Notes under the pieces: generated by a model
The model's input: only the letters and a program-made list of their open reading frames with translations
Told to the model about the DNA's origin: nothing
Database searches by the model: none
DNA from: Gemmataceae bacterium
GTDB taxonomy: Bacteria > Planctomycetota > Planctomycetia > Gemmatales > Gemmataceae
NCBI GenBank assembly: GCA_025055795.1
Contig: JANWVV010000005.1
Location: 62,001 to 126,000, forward strand
Reading direction: 5' to 3'
Length of the DNA: 64,000 bases
Shown here: piece by piece, positions 28,700-37,512 of the stretch
Position numbering within the stretch: position 1 is the first letter of the stretch
How the letters are laid out: each line of letters opens with the position of its first letter
Position numbers and translations under genes: made by a program

Positions 28700-30988
28700 A
28701 TGAACCTGCAGCTCCCATCCCGCTGGACAGTCAGCGTGGTAACAGCTCTGGTGATAAGTGTTGGCTTGTACTTGTTTTTTCCTCAACGACCGCTGGGCTG
28801 GGCAGGCGCCGCTGGGGTTTTGATTATCTCTGTTGGACTACTACGTCTCCAGCGTCAATCAGACGAATCAAAAGATGGTTCGAGGAACGCCTTTTCGACG
28901 CATTCGGATAAATGCCGCTTGTTGGATTCTGCTATAGTTCATGCCCACGATGCTATTGTCATCCTGGAGGCTCAACCACAGAAGGGGCGAGGCCGGTCGG
29001 TACTGTACGTCAATCAGGCTTTCTGTCGTTTGAGCGGTTATGCCGAACACGAAGTACTGGGCCGATCCTTATACTTTCTCCGTGGTCCCGATACGGATAC
29101 GGACACTCTGGAACGCCTTCGCGAAGCCCTTGACCAAGGTCAACCCTTGCGCACGGAGTTGATGAATTACCGTAAGGACGGGACGCCGTATTGGGTAGAT
29201 TTGAGTCTGGTCCCCGTTCCCGACCGTTGGAATCGCATAGCATACTGGGTCATGATCCAGCGTGACATCACGGCCCAGCGTCAGGCAGCCGAGGCCCTTC
29301 GGCGTAGCGAAGAACGTTACCGCCTGCTGTTTGATGGTAACCCACAGCCGATGTGGGTAGTGGAGCAGCCTCAGCAACACTTTTTAGCCGTCAATGAGGC
29401 TGCTAGCCGCGTCTATGGCTATAGCCGCGATGAATTCATGCAACTGCGTAGTACCGATCTGGACGTCGGCGAGTCGATAGTCCCCTTGGCACCAACAACT
29501 AGCGTCTCCTGTTTCCGGCGGCACCGGACACGGGATGGGCGGATCCTGACCGTTGAGATGATCGTTCATCCCCTGGTGGTTGACGGACGCGATGCCGAGC
29601 TGGTCCTGATTCTCGACTGGACCGAACGGCTGCAACTAGAAGAGCAGTTGCGTCAGGCGCAAAAGATGGAAGCGATCGGTCAGATGGCTGGAGGGGTCGC
29701 TCATGACTTCAACAACATCATGACAGCGATACTGGGGAATCTGGAATTGATACGCTTGGCTCCCGACGATCCGAACCGCCCGCTGCTGGAGGCGGTCGAG
29801 AAGGCGGCCCTGCGGGCGGCTGATCTGACTGGTAAGCTGCTGTCGTTTGCTCGCCGTAACCAACTGGTTTTTGCCCAGGTCCGCCCCGCCGACATTTTCT
29901 CTGAAGTTGTTACCCTGCTCCGCCATGCCGTGGATCCTCGGATTCACTTTGTCATCGACGTTACACCCACCTGTCCAGCTATCCGCGCCGATCCCACCCT
30001 GCTGACCCAAGCCTTGGTCAATCTCTGTATCAATTCGCGTGATGCCATGCCTGACGGCGGTACAATCAGACTACAGGCCGAACAAGTCACGGTTAGCGCT
30101 GAAGAAGCAGAAAGCTTGTCACCCGAGGCTCGACCGGGGCATTATGTCCGGCTACGGGTGGAGGACACCGGTACCGGTATTCCTCAGGAAATCCAGAAAC
30201 GGATCTTTGAACCGTTTTTTACCACTAAGGAGGTCGGCAAAGGCACAGGGTTAGGTCTGCCTATGGTGCTCGGAATTGTCAAGCAGCACCAGGGGTGGCT
30301 GACATGTACTTCTTGTTGGGGTCGGGGCACCTGCATGGATCTGTATTTACCCGTCCATTACGACGGGTTGGTTGATGACAAAGATTCGCCTCATCCGGTT
30401 CCTTTGATCCGCAACGAGGTGATCCGCCGCAAAGTTCCTTGCCAAACATTTGAGTCTACTGCAGCAGCAAGCCCTGTTGCAACGCAACGCCGTTCCGAAC
30501 GTTCAAACCTGCAGCCATCTATCCTGTTGGTTGATGACGAAGCGATGATCCGGGATATCGGTCGGGCAGTGCTGAGCAACGCCGGCTATCGCGTCCTGCT
30601 AGCTGGGGACGGAGCCGAGGCCGTGGAAATCTTCGCTCGGGAACACGACCAGATCGCCCTGGTCATTCTGGATGTCATGATACCCCGCTTGTCGGGCCGG
30701 GAGGCCTACCGTCACATGATCACTATCGACCCGCAAGTACGGGTCCTATTTGCTACCGGCTACTCCTCCGGTGAACTTACAGAGTTGGAAGGCGCATTAG
30801 GGTTGCTGACCAAGCCTTACCGCCCTCATGAGTTATTGGCTGCTGTACAGGCAGCTTTGGAGCCGGCACCATATCCTCTTAACGGCTCCGCGGATCATAA
30901 GGCTGGCTACGCGCCAGTTAACCCAACAAACTGTGGAACGGCAGCAGACAAAAACAAAATAACCGCTGAATGTACACAGGTGAATTAA
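28700..30988 (+). CDS. Hybrid sensor histidine kinase with PAS domains and receiver
   Basis: About 762 residues from the ATG at 28700; a TTG at 28577 in the same frame would add 41 residues. Two hydrophobic helices (about 10-27 and 33-49) anchor it. PAS 1 (about 70-190, with NYRKDGTPYWVDLS) and PAS 2 (about 203-310) follow. HisKA carries the phosphoacceptor His335 in GGVAHDFNNIM. HATPase_c shows NLCINSRDAMPDGG, DTGTGIP and GKGTGLGLPMVLGIV. A C-terminal receiver (ILLVDDEAMIRD, VILDVMIPRLSG, LLTKPY) completes the hybrid. The HDFNN form is typical of NtrB-like HisKA hybrids. No DNA-binding regulator is next to it. Confidence 0.92.
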   Translation: MNLQLPSRWTVSVVTALVISVGLYLFFPQRPLGWAGAAGVLIISVGLLRLQRQSDESKDGSRNAFSTHSDKCRLLDSAIVHAHDAIVILEAQPQKGRGRSVLYVNQAFCRLSGYAEHEVLGRSLYFLRGPDTDTDTLERLREALDQGQPLRTELMNYRKDGTPYWVDLSLVPVPDRWNRIAYWVMIQRDITAQRQAAEALRRSEERYRLLFDGNPQPMWVVEQPQQHFLAVNEAASRVYGYSRDEFMQLRSTDLDVGESIVPLAPTTSVSCFRRHRTRDGRILTVEMIVHPLVVDGRDAELVLILDWTERLQLEEQLRQAQKMEAIGQMAGGVAHDFNNIMTAILGNLELIRLAPDDPNRPLLEAVEKAALRAADLTGKLLSFARRNQLVFAQVRPADIFSEVVTLLRHAVDPRIHFVIDVTPTCPAIRADPTLLTQALVNLCINSRDAMPDGGTIRLQAEQVTVSAEEAESLSPEARPGHYVRLRVEDTGTGIPQEIQKRIFEPFFTTKEVGKGTGLGLPMVLGIVKQHQGWLTCTSCWGRGTCMDLYLPVHYDGLVDDKDSPHPVPLIRNEVIRRKVPCQTFESTAAASPVATQRRSERSNLQPSILLVDDEAMIRDIGRAVLSNAGYRVLLAGDGAEAVEIFAREHDQIALVILDVMIPRLSGREAYRHMITIDPQVRVLFATGYSSGELTELEGALGLLTKPYRPHELLAAVQAALEPAPYPLNGSADHKAGYAPVNPTNCGTAADKNKITAECTQVN

Positions 30989-31641
30989 CAAGTCTGGAAT
31001 ACGCGGCTTTTTGGTATCAATTGCACATTGCTCCACGTTATTACAGACTGGTAATAATTATAATAATTATCGGCACGCCTCTACATCCTGAATTGGCAGG
31101 CAATGCGCCCTTATCACTTTCCGGCCGATTACCGCAGTCTGGTAGCTCAATCGGGACATCACGAAATGTAACGAAAGAACTCTGCTTCAGAAGCAGGTAT
31201 AGGAAGTAAACCATCAGTTTTTTGCGTCCAGCTTCGGCTTGTTACTTCCGAATTCTACGTGAGGAGGCAAAGCTGGAACGACTCGGTGCCCGTGCCTTGC
31301 GGGCTGGAGGGCAGGAAGTGTCGGGATCTCGGTCAGCGGATCCCTTCGCGTCGGTGCAAGTCACAGCTAACGATTTCGATAGGCGCTAAGACTCTTTCTG
31401 CGACCGTTCTCGCTGGGGCGATGTGTCGGAAATCTCGTAAGAGTAGGCATTTTTTTGTTTGCAACCCATTTGACAACAAGGGAGGACACACTAGGGTTGG
31501 AGCGTGCTGGGAGTTGGTATGCTCTGAAGGATGAGAGCTATGTGAAAGGCTGTACGACATCGTGCTCTCTCGTCCTGAAGCTTGCGGTCGATGTAACAAT
31601 AGGACCGCTATACCAGGCCCGAACCTCAGCGGGAGCGTGCT
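30989..31641. other. Long leader region upstream of flp genes, several hairpins
   Basis: About 650 bp without a convincing gene. Inverted repeats include CTGCTT/AAGCAG at 31182-31196, GGAAGTAA/TTACTTCC at 31202-31249 enclosing an AGC-TTCG-GCT mini-hairpin, and GGATGAGAGC (31529-31538) pairing with 31564-31575. A 55-codon frame from TTG at 31222 to 31389 (includes LGARALRAGGQEVSGSRS) is possible but unsupported. A T7 run lies near 31450. Confidence 0.4.
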
Positions 31642-31833
31642 ATGTTTGGCTGGATGGTATCACGTGTGCTTACCTTCCTACGCCGTGAAGATGGCCCCAC
31701 GGCGGTGGAATATGCGGTAATGTTAGCCCTGATTCTCATGGCTGTTTTCGCCGCCGTTGCTCAAATTGGTGGCCACACCAGTGATATGTACAACAATCTG
31801 ACCTTGCAAGGGGTCAAAGTCAAGGTGCCTTGA
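31642..31833 (+). CDS. Flp/Fap-type pilin 1
   Basis: A 63-residue class-III prepilin. The short basic leader FLRREDG is followed by the processing motif G/PTAVEYAVMLALILMA: cleavage by a TadV-like peptidase is expected after Gly18, with the Glu-Tyr pair at +5/+6. A single hydrophobic helix follows, then a short polar tail (GGHTSDMYNNLTLQG). Flp pilins build tight-adherence (Tad) pili. A second, more canonical copy follows after about 120 bp. No tad assembly genes are in the window. Confidence 0.92.
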   Translation: MFGWMVSRVLTFLRREDGPTAVEYAVMLALILMAVFAAVAQIGGHTSDMYNNLTLQGVKVKVP

Positions 31834-31954
31834 GCAGACGCCCACCCGCTGGCCAGACAGACAGGAAAAACGCGCCAGCGGTTTGCACGCTCACAGAGCG
31901 GGACTGTGAGCGGTTGATCGTCCGTCTTCTGTTCATTTTAACAGGATCTGGGTC

Positions 31955-32140
31955 ATGCGCAACCTGATTCGCAGCTTGGTGTCGTTCCTGAAGAAGGAAG
32001 ATGGTCCGACGGCCGTGGAGTATGCCGTGATGCTGGCCTTGATCATCGTGGTCTGCATCGCTGCCATTACCACCCTGGGCCAAAACGCCAACAACACCTT
32101 CAGCTTCGTCGGCTCCAACATCGCCCCCAAGACCAACTGA
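31955..32140 (+). CDS. Flp/Fap-type pilin 2
   Basis: A 61-residue prepilin with leader FLKKEDG and processing motif G/PTAVEYAVMLALIIV, almost identical to pilin 1 over the leader and first half of the helix. The tail differs (LGQNANNTFSFVGSNIAPKTN). High similarity of the N-terminal halves indicates a tandem duplication with divergence of the exposed C-terminus. A perfect intrinsic terminator 95 bp downstream closes the unit. Confidence 0.94.
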   Translation: MRNLIRSLVSFLKKEDGPTAVEYAVMLALIIVVCIAAITTLGQNANNTFSFVGSNIAPKTN

Positions 32141-32235
32141 GCATTGGGCTAAGTCCAGCCGATTCTCTTGTTGATTGCTTTGTAAACAGAATCCGGATCC
32201 GGGAACTTGCTAGCTGGTCAAAAAGACGTCGCCTT

Positions 32236-32264
32236 GCCCCTCCTCAACACCTGGAGGGGCTTTT
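32236..32264 (+). terminator. Rho-independent terminator of the flp pair
   Basis: Perfect 8-bp stem GCCCCTCC / GGAGGGGC with a 9-nt loop, followed by TTTT. It sits about 95 bp after the second pilin stop codon. Confidence 0.88.
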
Positions 32265-32327
32265 GCATGTCAGAAAACACTCAAGCCACCAACCGCACCG
32301 CTAAACAGTGATTCCCCATCGTTACTT

Positions 32328-35210
32328 TCAAGGGGCCGTCAGACAGTACACCAGTTTCTGGATGTAGTATAGGTCCGCATGGCACCAGGGGATGTCCAGA
32401 TATTGACGGAGGCGTGCCGCTGACTCGTTAGCTAGCAGAGCCTTGGCCATAAATATCTCCATGGACATTGTCGGTAAGGCAAACGGGCTTTCGTTGCGAT
32501 TGGCCAATTCCACGTTCCATGCCAGGTACCAGGTTGGACGGTGATAATCTACGTAACGCTCCAGGAGTTTGTGGGGTATGTCTCCGGCGTACCGGTTCAG
32601 TAGCTGGGATACCTCGGGGGTCAAATAGCGCCAACGTGCGACTACCTGGCGTCCCACGGGGACGTCACTGAATACGCCGCCGACGGGATGGGCCAACTCG
32701 AAGGCTAGACGTTGGCGCATTGCCTGCCGTGCCGCTTTGATGCCCATGTTCATTGCCTCGGTGTCGCCTAAATGGCGGGCGATTCGGCAGTAGGCGATCA
32801 GGCCAGCGACGTAGCCATTACAGCAGTCTTCCTCTAGCTTGTTAGGCGGTTGGTGAGTCAGCTTTTTCAGATCATTCCAGTGCCGCTGCACATGGGTCCA
32901 ATCGCCGGTGACCGTGGCCCATAACCATAGCGGGTAGAGGCGGGCCACCGGCGTGCGGTGAATGTCGTCCACTACTCGCCAGAGTTTTTCGGGGGGCAGT
33001 TGATAGAACGATCGTCGGCGGCCATGACGTGTATCCAGTGTTGATCGCCCCGTGGGGCCATCCAATGGTCCATCCGTTTTTGACCATCGGGCGACGTACT
33101 CACGCACCAGTTTTTGCGACTCTGGTGGCAGGTGAGGGTAAGCCAGGGCCAGTGTGTAGAGCGTCTCGGTTGGCTCAGCGAAGAAACGATATGCCTCGAT
33201 GGGATGCTTGCCTGCGGGAAAAATCAAGGGCTGCCAGTCAACTTGAATCAACTCGCTGATCGCTTCTACTAAACGCTGCCGTAATGCAACGTCGGCGGGA
33301 GAGGTAAGGCGACGTAGTGCCTCGGGTGCCTGCCGGGAGGGAACGTCCCAAATGAAGCGGTCCAGTTCCGCGTCCGGGATGCGTGCCAGTGCGGTAGCTG
33401 CTTCTTTTTCCATCGGCGTAGCCCGGGTTCCGGGCGGGGCCAAGGTCGGGTCGAAAAACTCGCGAATCCGTGGCGATTGTAAAATGTCCCAATCCCAAGG
33501 CAGTTGCCGTAGCTTGTCGATCTCTGCAGATGTTGGCTTAGTCAGGGTGGCATCTACTGGGGGTACCTTTTCGCCGCGGCGGAGCATGCGATAGGCGATC
33601 AGGGCGCACCCCGAATTCAGCTCGTGAGTGGGAATGTAATAGAAACTGTCACCCGCGACAGAGACGGGCACGTCGATGGCCGAGCCACCGCCATAAATCG
33701 CCGTCCCCCGTATGAGCCACTCCTTTCCAACTGGCAACGGCTGACCCCGAAGCAACCGTGTCCAGATGCCCACAGCCTCACCCCGTTGGGGCTCATGGAT
33801 GTTGGTGGCGAAGGGAGCCTCGTATCCCTTCAGCGTGGTCAGGTCGAGTGCGTTAACGCTCGCTTGATGCGTATTGATGAGTACCCGCCCCGCTACCACC
33901 AACTGCGATTGTTCATCATGAATTAACAACAGGCTGTCGTGCCAGCCGTAGGTGCGGGACTGATCCATAATAGGTGTGATGTGCCCCGTTTTGGTGTCCA
34001 GATAACCCACATTCAGAAACGGTGAATAGTGCTCATAGCGGCTTCGCAGCAGCACCTGATATTTGACAATGACTTTGCCCTCAGGAGTCACTACGGGCGG
34101 TGCCGCGGTGCCGTTCATGCTCTCCGCATATACGATGGGCACAACGAACCGTGGGTTACCGTCACTGGGGTCAAGCACGAAATACGTCTGATATGCTGGT
34201 TGTTCGCTTAGTCGCTGGCGAAGGAAGTTCAACTGCCGCTGATAAGTGTCTGGTTGGGCTAGAAGTCGAAAATTCTGCTCTCGCAATTGCGCATTTTTTT
34301 CCTTATTGTGTCGCCAACTAGCAATGTCGCCAAAAATTTCCTTAACCATGTCCCACAGAATCGGGCTGATGGAGTCCTGCGACATCACTGGGGCAACGGT
34401 GACGAGCACGGATCCATCCGGTGCTACCACGGGGTGATAGCCACGGAACGTTGCCCCGGGTAGCTGCGGGCTACGCCAGACAATCTGACCGCTATCCAGC
34501 TGGATAGCATAGACTCGCATATCCTCGCTGGCGGCATACACCCGAGCCACCTTGACGTCCAACGCGGGACTTGCCAGGAGCGGCCCACCCAGGGTTGCCG
34601 CCCAACGAATATTGCCCGAGTTCGCTTCGATCGCGTATAGTTTGCCGTCGCGACCACCAATGATTACCAGACCGGCGTGAACGACAGGGGCATTCCAAAT
34701 CGCCGCCCCTGTCGGTACCGTCCAAACCACCCCTCCATCGTTGGCACGAACGGCGTAGACTTTTGCGTCAGCCGCTCCAAAGTAGACCTTGTTGTCCGCA
34801 ACGGCGCACGCATGGAGAATGGCTCCACCGGCACGAAACACCCAACGGTCCTGACCAGTCGCCTCGTCGATGGCATGCAGAAATCCCCGCAAGGTACCCA
34901 CATACACCGTGTCGCCGGCCACGATTGGTTGAACCCCGGCCATCAGCCCTTCGTCGGGAAACAAACGGTACCACTTGCGTACAAAGGGGGGCCGAATCTC
35001 CCTGGGGGTTGAACCACTCCGGGCCGGGTCGTGTGCTAACATCGGCCAATCGGACGACGTGGCTGCTTCCGATGCCGAACGAACCGTAGCAGCCCCATAC
35101 GGCACCACAGTTGCAACTAACAATGCCCCCATCATCAACACGATGTAACGTGACTGCTTTGCCACTCCCCTGCCCTTCTCCAGTGGTAGAGACAATCCAT
35201 GTGGTTGCAT
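32328..35210 (-). CDS. Secreted PQQ-like beta-propeller protein with helical C-terminal domain
   Basis: About 960 residues. An N-terminal hydrophobic segment (SRYIVLMMGALLVATVV, about 20-37) acts as a signal or anchor; the true start could be the in-frame GTG near codon 16. Residues 60-280 hold PQQ/PQQ-like propeller repeats: VYVGTLRGFLHAIDEATGQD, VYFGAADAKVYAVRANDG, IIGGRDGKLYAIEANSGN, VYAASEDMRVYAIQLDSGQ. The C-terminal half is helix-rich (LAYPHLPPESQKLVREYVA, LYPLWLWATVTGDWTHV), resembling alpha-barrel hydrolase-like folds, without recognisable catalytic residues. No quinoprotein dehydrogenase signature is seen, so it is probably a structural or binding protein of the periplasm. Confidence 0.78.
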   Translation of the reverse strand: MQPHGLSLPLEKGRGVAKQSRYIVLMMGALLVATVVPYGAATVRSASEAATSSDWPMLAHDPARSGSTPREIRPPFVRKWYRLFPDEGLMAGVQPIVAGDTVYVGTLRGFLHAIDEATGQDRWVFRAGGAILHACAVADNKVYFGAADAKVYAVRANDGGVVWTVPTGAAIWNAPVVHAGLVIIGGRDGKLYAIEANSGNIRWAATLGGPLLASPALDVKVARVYAASEDMRVYAIQLDSGQIVWRSPQLPGATFRGYHPVVAPDGSVLVTVAPVMSQDSISPILWDMVKEIFGDIASWRHNKEKNAQLREQNFRLLAQPDTYQRQLNFLRQRLSEQPAYQTYFVLDPSDGNPRFVVPIVYAESMNGTAAPPVVTPEGKVIVKYQVLLRSRYEHYSPFLNVGYLDTKTGHITPIMDQSRTYGWHDSLLLIHDEQSQLVVAGRVLINTHQASVNALDLTTLKGYEAPFATNIHEPQRGEAVGIWTRLLRGQPLPVGKEWLIRGTAIYGGGSAIDVPVSVAGDSFYYIPTHELNSGCALIAYRMLRRGEKVPPVDATLTKPTSAEIDKLRQLPWDWDILQSPRIREFFDPTLAPPGTRATPMEKEAATALARIPDAELDRFIWDVPSRQAPEALRRLTSPADVALRQRLVEAISELIQVDWQPLIFPAGKHPIEAYRFFAEPTETLYTLALAYPHLPPESQKLVREYVARWSKTDGPLDGPTGRSTLDTRHGRRRSFYQLPPEKLWRVVDDIHRTPVARLYPLWLWATVTGDWTHVQRHWNDLKKLTHQPPNKLEEDCCNGYVAGLIAYCRIARHLGDTEAMNMGIKAARQAMRQRLAFELAHPVGGVFSDVPVGRQVVARWRYLTPEVSQLLNRYAGDIPHKLLERYVDYHRPTWYLAWNVELANRNESPFALPTMSMEIFMAKALLANESAARLRQYLDIPWCHADLYYIQKLVYCLTAP

Positions 35211-35396
35211 TTTCTACCCCCCTCCGCGACAAGCACGAAGTTTGTTAGTCATCACCGCAGTACTGTAACAGTGCTTTAGTTAAAGAGGCTCCTCAGTCTA
35301 TCCAGAAACTACCCAAAGAAGTCAGGGCAGCGATGAATCACGAGTTCCTACATGCACAAGGGATAAAAAACCGTGGACCACACGAGGCAGGACCAT

Positions 35397-35966
35397 TCAG
35401 GTACTGATGCCTAATGACTTTTGCAGACGATGGATTTGTTCAGTCATCGATCGAGGCGGTGCCGGCGTTGTGCGTCCGCGTTCGCCCTCTACCAAGCACC
35501 AGATGAATACGGGCCCCGGACCTTGAAGCGCTTCAACGCTCAGTTGTTGCCACTGTTCAAGTGTCGTACAGGTATAAACACGAGGAATGCCCGCTCCCTG
35601 AGCTATCAGGGCGTAGTTGGTCCGACCGGCATGGGCTACTGCTTGACCACCAGTCACTTCATACAGCTGATTATCCACCAGTATGATCCGTAAGGGTACG
35701 GAAAACTGAGCCACCGTTACTAGACAGCCCAAATTCATTAGCAGGCTGCCATCTCCCATCAGTACGATCACCTCTACCCCAGGCTGAGCGAGGCACAGAC
35801 CTAGTCCTAATGGGACCGCTTGGCCCATGCTGGAAGGTAGATAATGAAAATCTTTGTCTGAGTCGGAAAACTCGGGCCAATAGCCGACTGAACCCATCGT
35901 AGTGATAACGATTTGCTCCTGACGCTGTTGAGCTAATATCTGCAATAGGTCCCGTTGCTTGATCAT
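35397..35966 (-). CDS. Solitary thiamine-diphosphate-binding subunit, sulfopyruvate decarboxylase beta-like
   Basis: 189 residues that correspond only to the TPP-pyrophosphate-binding (C-terminal) half of the decarboxylase family. The Mg-TPP motif runs GDGSLLMNLG (Gly71 onwards) to VDNQLYEVTGG (about 98-107). Length and pattern fit ComE-type beta subunits of sulfopyruvate decarboxylase or the equivalent part of phosphonopyruvate decarboxylase. These enzymes require a separate PYR-domain (alpha) subunit, which supplies the activating Glu. None is encoded here. It follows the BshC-like gene by 39 bp in the same direction, so it probably belongs to that unit. The substrate is unknown. Confidence 0.78.
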   Translation of the reverse strand: MIKQRDLLQILAQQRQEQIVITTMGSVGYWPEFSDSDKDFHYLPSSMGQAVPLGLGLCLAQPGVEVIVLMGDGSLLMNLGCLVTVAQFSVPLRIILVDNQLYEVTGGQAVAHAGRTNYALIAQGAGIPRVYTCTTLEQWQQLSVEALQGPGPVFIWCLVEGERGRTTPAPPRSMTEQIHRLQKSLGIST

Positions 35967-36005
35967 GGTGGTCCTTGCGTGTCATCGCTGGGAGTTCGGT
36001 GCTGT

Positions 36006-37505
36006 TCAGCTTGGTCCCCAGAAGCGGCGATCCAGGAAGGCGGTCAAAAACGGCCGGAGTTTACATTCCGGAAACAGAACCCAGGAATAGTCCCGGCGAA
36101 GTAGAATCTGACGATATTGTTGCTGTTTCCGTGCCACAAGGTATTGGTGATACACATCTTCGAGGTTCGATTGCACATAACTACGTAGACTTTCGGTCAA
36201 GGACCGCAGTTGCTGGAACCATTGTCGACGGGCCTGATGGTCGTGAACCGGTGGCTCAGCCTGAACGCAATGTTGCCGACGCCGGGCTAATTCCAGGGCC
36301 ATTGCTGGTACATCCGACGGCAAATGCCGTTGGGGATTCCAATAGATGTCCCTCCACTGCTGCCACAGCACGGAAGGCGGCCTTCGTACCAAGTCGGCCG
36401 ACGCAGGATTAGCATCACCCAAGTCAGCGACAAATGGCAGGTGGAGAGTAGCCGTGACCGTGAGATATGCCGGCGGCGTAATGCCGAAATAGTCCTTTAT
36501 AAGGGCATCGGTGATCTGATCGTACAAAGCCCCGCCCAGACCATGAATGAAAACGTCACCGAGTACCAGCCGCACAAATAGAGTAAGGGTCAAGGCCCGG
36601 GGCCGTAGGGTAGTGAGCGGGCTGTGCCGGGTAGCGCGGAACCGACGCTGCCCGCGTAGTTCCCAAAAGGGAGCCTCATCGGGTTCCAACTCCGGAATCG
36701 AACGTACTGGTTGAGCGGTAAATGCCGGATCCCGGAAACGACGCAATGTCTGATTGTACAAGTATCGAAATCGCGTCAAATCATTCAGCAGATGATTGGC
36801 AAAATGTCGGAACGCTCGAGTTTGTGCCAGGCGGCTTACCGGCAACTCATGATTAATGCACCCCCAGGAGTGCTCCATATACCGGCGTAGTTTTGTCAGG
36901 ATCTCGACGAGTCGAGGTTGCAAGGGAGGTTGCCGGGGCCAGAGGTGTAAGGCGATGGGTTCGAACCCCCAGGCACCGGCCAGCTCTTGCACGCGGTTCC
37001 AGGCTTCTACAAACAGTTCGGCGTCGTACAGGGGCCGTTGCTCGTAGGGGGTAAGCAAGTCAGCTCTGTCGTAACAAACAGGTACCCGAACGATTCGTTC
37101 TCCCTCGTTCAGTGGAAGGCGAGGGACAAGCAAGCCGTTGTTTTTAGGTAGGTCGTGATCGGCAATCAGATGAAGGGGAGTAGCCCCGAGGTGGCGGCTC
37201 AAACCTTGAAGAACAAAATGTTTGACCCACACGCCGGGATGGTCCAGCTCCGGCTGATGACCGCTAACCACCCAGATCCTTTCGGCCAGGTTATTGTGGT
37301 TGTTATTGTGCAAAGGTGGTTCTAGGATGGGGGCAATTTCTTGCCGTAATAATCGCCGTAAATCCGGTAGAGGCATACCGTCGATCTGAATCGGTGTTTG
37401 CTGCAAAATCTGTACGTTTTTTTCAACGCAGGACGGTATCAACGAGACAGGAGGATGAAGCAACCATTCTCCATCCCGGGCGGGAACTTGCAACAACGGC
37501 AGCAT
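36006..37505 (-). CDS. Uncharacterised protein with distant resemblance to BshC
   Basis: About 499 residues from the ATG at 37505, which lies just after the glycosyltransferase stop (a longer frame to 37538 would overlap it). Residues 70-120 (IWVVSGHQPELDHPG, then HLGATPLHLIADHDL) recall the VVTGQQPGL...PVFWIADEDHD region of BshC, the cysteine-adding enzyme of bacillithiol synthesis. The total length is similar. A later GDVFIHGLGGALYDQITDAL block and a C-terminal coiled region (LRSYVQSNLEDVYHQYLVARK) are other landmarks. I recognise no bshA or bshB here, although the preceding gene is a glycosyltransferase. The assignment is inference and should be read as BshC-like only. Confidence 0.55.
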   Translation of the reverse strand: MLPLLQVPARDGEWLLHPPVSLIPSCVEKNVQILQQTPIQIDGMPLPDLRRLLRQEIAPILEPPLHNNNHNNLAERIWVVSGHQPELDHPGVWVKHFVLQGLSRHLGATPLHLIADHDLPKNNGLLVPRLPLNEGERIVRVPVCYDRADLLTPYEQRPLYDAELFVEAWNRVQELAGAWGFEPIALHLWPRQPPLQPRLVEILTKLRRYMEHSWGCINHELPVSRLAQTRAFRHFANHLLNDLTRFRYLYNQTLRRFRDPAFTAQPVRSIPELEPDEAPFWELRGQRRFRATRHSPLTTLRPRALTLTLFVRLVLGDVFIHGLGGALYDQITDALIKDYFGITPPAYLTVTATLHLPFVADLGDANPASADLVRRPPSVLWQQWRDIYWNPQRHLPSDVPAMALELARRRQHCVQAEPPVHDHQARRQWFQQLRSLTESLRSYVQSNLEDVYHQYLVARKQQQYRQILLRRDYSWVLFPECKLRPFLTAFLDRRFWGPS

Positions 37506-37512
37506 GAGTAGG

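Noticed and set aside
31182-31400. Possible riboswitch in the flp leader
   Set aside because: Hairpins exist, but I could not match any known aptamer consensus (cobalamin, c-di-GMP, SAM).
36940-36990. tRNA-like T-arm (GGTTCGAACCCCCAGG)
   Set aside because: No acceptor or anticodon arms can be built around it, and it lies inside the BshC-like coding frame.
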